This document shows positions 14,134 through 16,474 of a DNA stretch of 16,474 bases, piece after piece (positions within the stretch are counted from its first letter, which is position 1; every line of letters begins with the position of its first letter). The notes beneath the pieces were generated by a model that worked only from the letters and a program-made list of their open reading frames with translations, was not told where the DNA came from and did not search any database. The DNA is from Clostridiales bacterium (lineage in GTDB: Bacteria; Bacillota; Clostridia; Oscillospirales; Oscillospiraceae). A program made the translations under genes and the position numbers. Location: assembly GCA_021200895.1 (NCBI GenBank), contig JAJQFX010000085.1, positions 1 through 16,474 of the forward strand. Reading direction: 5' to 3'.

Positions 14134-14162
14134 ATTAAAACCTATTTTATATTCTAGCACAA
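14134..14162 (-). promoter_or_regulatory. Weak candidate promoter upstream of the GH3 gene
   Basis: On the minus strand TTGTGC (14162-14157) and TTTAAT (14139-14134) are 17 bases apart in an AT-rich island (about 14121-14160) within the 236-base gap between GH95 and GH3. The -35 match is poor, and TAGAAT or TATAAA nearby could serve as alternative -10 boxes. The gap could also be simply transcribed through from GH95, since no terminator with a U-tract was found in it. Confidence 0.3.
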
Positions 14163-14287
14163 TAGCCACGGACGCGCCATGATTTTCTGACCGGATTTTA
14201 GTACTTTTCACCGATAGTTTTTGAAGCGCGAGAAGTAGTTTACGCGCTGGCCCAATATCCTAAGGAACGCCCGCCCAAGAGAGCCCC

Positions 14288-16474
14288 TCATACGCTCAGA
14301 GGATAGGTCTCCCCCGGCTGGGTGTCCAGCGTTTGGTTTTTCCCGTTGGTGAGCAGCCGGACAGGGCCGCCCAGGGTGGAGGTCAGCCGCCCCTCTGTTA
14401 CCTTGCCCTCCGCCCAGCGGAAGGAGAGGCGGAAGCCGCCCCGGAGGCGCACGTTCTCCAGTGCGCCGGAGGGCCAGGAGGGGGGCAGCGCCGGGAGCAG
14501 GCGGATGGTGCCGGTGTGGCTCTGCACCAGCATCTCCAGGATACCGGCGGTAGCCCCAAAGTTGCCGTCGATTTGGAAGGGCGGGTGGGTATCGAACAGG
14601 TTGGGGAGGGTGCTGTTGGCCAGCAGGGCGTAGAGGCGTTCCTCCGCCGCCCCGCCGTCCAGCAGCCGGGCGTAGAAGTTGATGATCCAGGCCCGGCTCC
14701 AGCCGGTGTGTCCGCCGCCGTGGGACAGCCGCCGCTGTAAGGTCTGCCGGGCGGCCTCCGCCAGCTCCGGCGTCTCCTCCGGGCTGATTTGCCAGCCGGG
14801 GTAGAGGCCGTAAAGCTGGGAGATGTGCCGGTGTCCCGGCTCCCACTCTTCCACGTCCTCCAGCCACTCCTGGAGGATGCCGTCCCGGTTGACCCGGAGG
14901 GGCGGCAGCCGCTCCAGCAGCCCCGGCAGGGCGGACAGCAGTTCGCCCCGCTCCCCCAGCAGTTCACCGCACCGGAGGGTAATGGTGAACAGCTCCCGGA
15001 TAATGCTCATATCTATGGTGGGGCCAAGGGCAATGGCAGTCTTTTCTCCGGTGGCGGGGTCGAGGTAGCTGTTCTCCGGGGAGTTGGAGGGGGCGGTGAC
15101 CAGGTAGCCCGTCTCCGGGTCCTCAATGAGGAAGTTAGCGTAGAACTGGGCGCAGCCCTCCAGCACCGGCCAGTAGGTGCGCAGGAAGTCCAAATCGCCG
15201 GTATAAAGGTAATGCTCGTACAGGTGGCGGCAGCACCAGGCCCCGGCGCACAGGAAGCTGCCCCAGGCCGGGTCCTGCCCCGGCGCGGTGAAGCCCCAGG
15301 GGTTGGCCAGGGTATGTACCACCCACCCCCGGCAGCCGTACATAGTTTTGGCGGTGTTCGCCCCATGCCGGGCCAGAAAGGCCAGGTAGCGGTACAGGGC
15401 ATCGCCGTACTCCTCCAGCCCCACCGCGTCCACGAACCAGTAGTTCATCTGCAAGTTGATGTTCAGATGGTAGTCCCCCGCCCAGGGGGTGAAGAGGTCC
15501 TTGGACCAGACCCCTTGCAAATTGGCGGGAAGCCGCCCCCAGGCGGAGCCGATGAGCAGGTAGCGGCCATAGTCAAAGTACAGCTGGCACAGCCCGGCGT
15601 CCTGCCCCCCGTCCCGCACCAGGGCCAGCCGCCGGTCGGTAGGGAGGGCCTCCAGGGCCGGGTCAGCGGGCAGCGTCAGGGTGCAGCGGCCCATGGCTTC
15701 GGCCATCCACTGGGCTTCGTCCTCCAAAACGGCGGAGAACCCGGCCTGGCGGGCCTTGTCCAGCCGGGCGCGGCAGACTGCTTCCGGTTCCTGCCCGCCG
15801 TAGGAGGTGGCGATACACGTCCAAAGCACCAGGCGGGAGGCCCCCTCCACAGCGAGGGCGGCGTCCTGGACGGCGACAGCGCCGTCCGTCTCCACCTCGA
15901 TGCGGGTGAAATAGGAGAGGGCCGGGGAGGTCTGCCCCCGGACGGTGATACCGCCCCGGTCACAGGCTATCTCCGCCCCCTCCCGGGCGAAGGAGAGGGT
16001 GTAGCGGCCGCTGCCCCCCTCCAGCAGGCTGGCCGTCACCTGATAGCGGTGGGAGGCGGTGTGCAACCGCCGCGTTGTGCCGAACCGGGTCTCTGCAAAG
16101 CCCCGGTACAAATCCAACCGGCGGCAGTAGCCCCCGGCATCCTGGACGGGGCTTGCAATCGTCAGCTCCCCGGCGGTCTGGTAGCTGCCATAATAGGGGT
16201 CGTCGCTGCCCCCGCCCTGGCAGACCAGGTAGCGGTCACACAGGGCTTGGGCCTCCTGATACCGCCGCTGGAGCAGGAGCCGCCGCATCTCCGGCAGATG
16301 GGCCAGGCACTCCGGGTTGTCCCACTGGGCGGGGTAGCCGCTCCACAGGGTCTCCTCGTTGAGTTGGAGGGTCTCCCGCTCCAGAGCGCCGAACACCATC
16401 ATGCCCAGGCTGCCGCTGCCCAGGGGCAGGGCCTCGTCCCAGCAGGCGGCGGGCTGCTGGTACCAGAGCTGACC
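14288..16474 (-). CDS. Glycoside hydrolase family 95 protein (alpha-L-fucosidase/galactosidase type), 5' end beyond the window
   Basis: Inverting exo-glycosidase; GH95 enzymes remove alpha-1,2-linked L-fucose, or L-galactose, from host glycans or xyloglucan. The frame is open to the window edge and the extra 24 codons before ATG 16402 encode LWYQQPAACWDEALPLGSGS, which aligns with the conserved GH95 start (LWYxxPA...LPLGNG), so the true start lies further right and the first methionine seen is internal. Family motifs follow: LQLNEETLWSGYP, PANLQGVWSKDLFTPWAGDYH, HLNINLQMNYW with the paired asparagines, APSNSPENS with the likely acid Glu (codon 15074-15076), HTGWSRAW, and FQIDGNFG with the likely base Asp (codon 14567-14569). 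The C-terminal beta domain is complete, ending at 14288. First visible gene of the leftward glycosidase cluster. Confidence 0.92.
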   Translation of the reverse strand, partial: GQLWYQQPAACWDEALPLGSGSLGMMVFGALERETLQLNEETLWSGYPAQWDNPECLAHLPEMRRLLLQRRYQEAQALCDRYLVCQGGGSDDPYYGSYQTAGELTIASPVQDAGGYCRRLDLYRGFAETRFGTTRRLHTASHRYQVTASLLEGGSGRYTLSFAREGAEIACDRGGITVRGQTSPALSYFTRIEVETDGAVAVQDAALAVEGASRLVLWTCIATSYGGQEPEAVCRARLDKARQAGFSAVLEDEAQWMAEAMGRCTLTLPADPALEALPTDRRLALVRDGGQDAGLCQLYFDYGRYLLIGSAWGRLPANLQGVWSKDLFTPWAGDYHLNINLQMNYWFVDAVGLEEYGDALYRYLAFLARHGANTAKTMYGCRGWVVHTLANPWGFTAPGQDPAWGSFLCAGAWCCRHLYEHYLYTGDLDFLRTYWPVLEGCAQFYANFLIEDPETGYLVTAPSNSPENSYLDPATGEKTAIALGPTIDMSIIRELFTITLRCGELLGERGELLSALPGLLERLPPLRVNRDGILQEWLEDVEEWEPGHRHISQLYGLYPGWQISPEETPELAEAARQTLQRRLSHGGGHTGWSRAWIINFYARLLDGGAAEERLYALLANSTLPNLFDTHPPFQIDGNFGATAGILEMLVQSHTGTIRLLPALPPSWPSGALENVRLRGGFRLSFRWAEGKVTEGRLTSTLGGPVRLLTNGKNQTLDTQPGETYPLSV

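Noticed and set aside
14208..14235. Inverted repeat as a terminator for GH95
   Set aside because: A 6-bp pairing of AGCGCG with CGCGCT has a 12-base loop and no U-tract on the minus strand, so it is not convincing.
14697..14745. Loss of the catalytic base in GH95 because the segment before HTGWS lacks an aspartate
   Set aside because: The aspartate in FQIDGNFG is the better candidate for the base, by conservation and by distance from the catalytic glutamate, so the enzyme appears intact.

Overview
The window reads as chromosomal DNA from a GC-rich, endospore-forming Clostridia, most likely of the Oscillospiraceae type. This is an inference from a SpoIIID sporulation regulator, a tandem glycine riboswitch ahead of an AGCS amino-acid carrier, a TRAP transporter, a block of glycoside hydrolases and strong GCC/CTG/CGG codon preference. 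No rRNA, tRNA, CRISPR array or complete mobile element was seen.

Layout. Positions 1-421 hold no recognisable gene. They contain a string of hairpins that could be the right end of an IS200/IS605-type element (tentative), then a palindromic repeat of a kind common in such genomes. On the minus strand, ychF (422-1549) follows spoIIID (1629-2012). The spoIIID reading frame seems to have lost its stop: a stop in the +1 frame sits just before a perfect terminator hairpin, and the current tail runs through that hairpin and into the ychF promoter.

Positions 2204-6110 form a closed plus-strand unit with its own promoter and terminator: a YdiB-class quinate/shikimate dehydrogenase followed by a complete TRAP transporter (dctQ, dctM, dctP). 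Its codon choice differs from its surroundings. It looks like an uptake-plus-oxidation module for a cyclic polyol acid and is the most interesting system here.

Next come a VanZ-family membrane protein (6180-6674) with its own promoter and, convergent to it, an AGCS sodium:amino-acid symporter (6752-8257). The symporter is controlled by a two-aptamer glycine riboswitch with an intrinsic-terminator expression platform (8321-8610). A lysA-like PLP decarboxylase (8872-10140) diverges from the riboswitch promoter.

From 10234 to the window end, three minus-strand glycoside hydrolases lie head to tail: GH95 (partial, running off the right edge), GH3 and GH43. The GH3 and GH43 proteins have no export signal, so they probably act inside the cell on imported oligosaccharides carrying fucose (or galactose), glucose/xylose and arabinose/xylose residues, for example from plant cell wall. 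The transporter and regulator of this cluster would lie outside the window.
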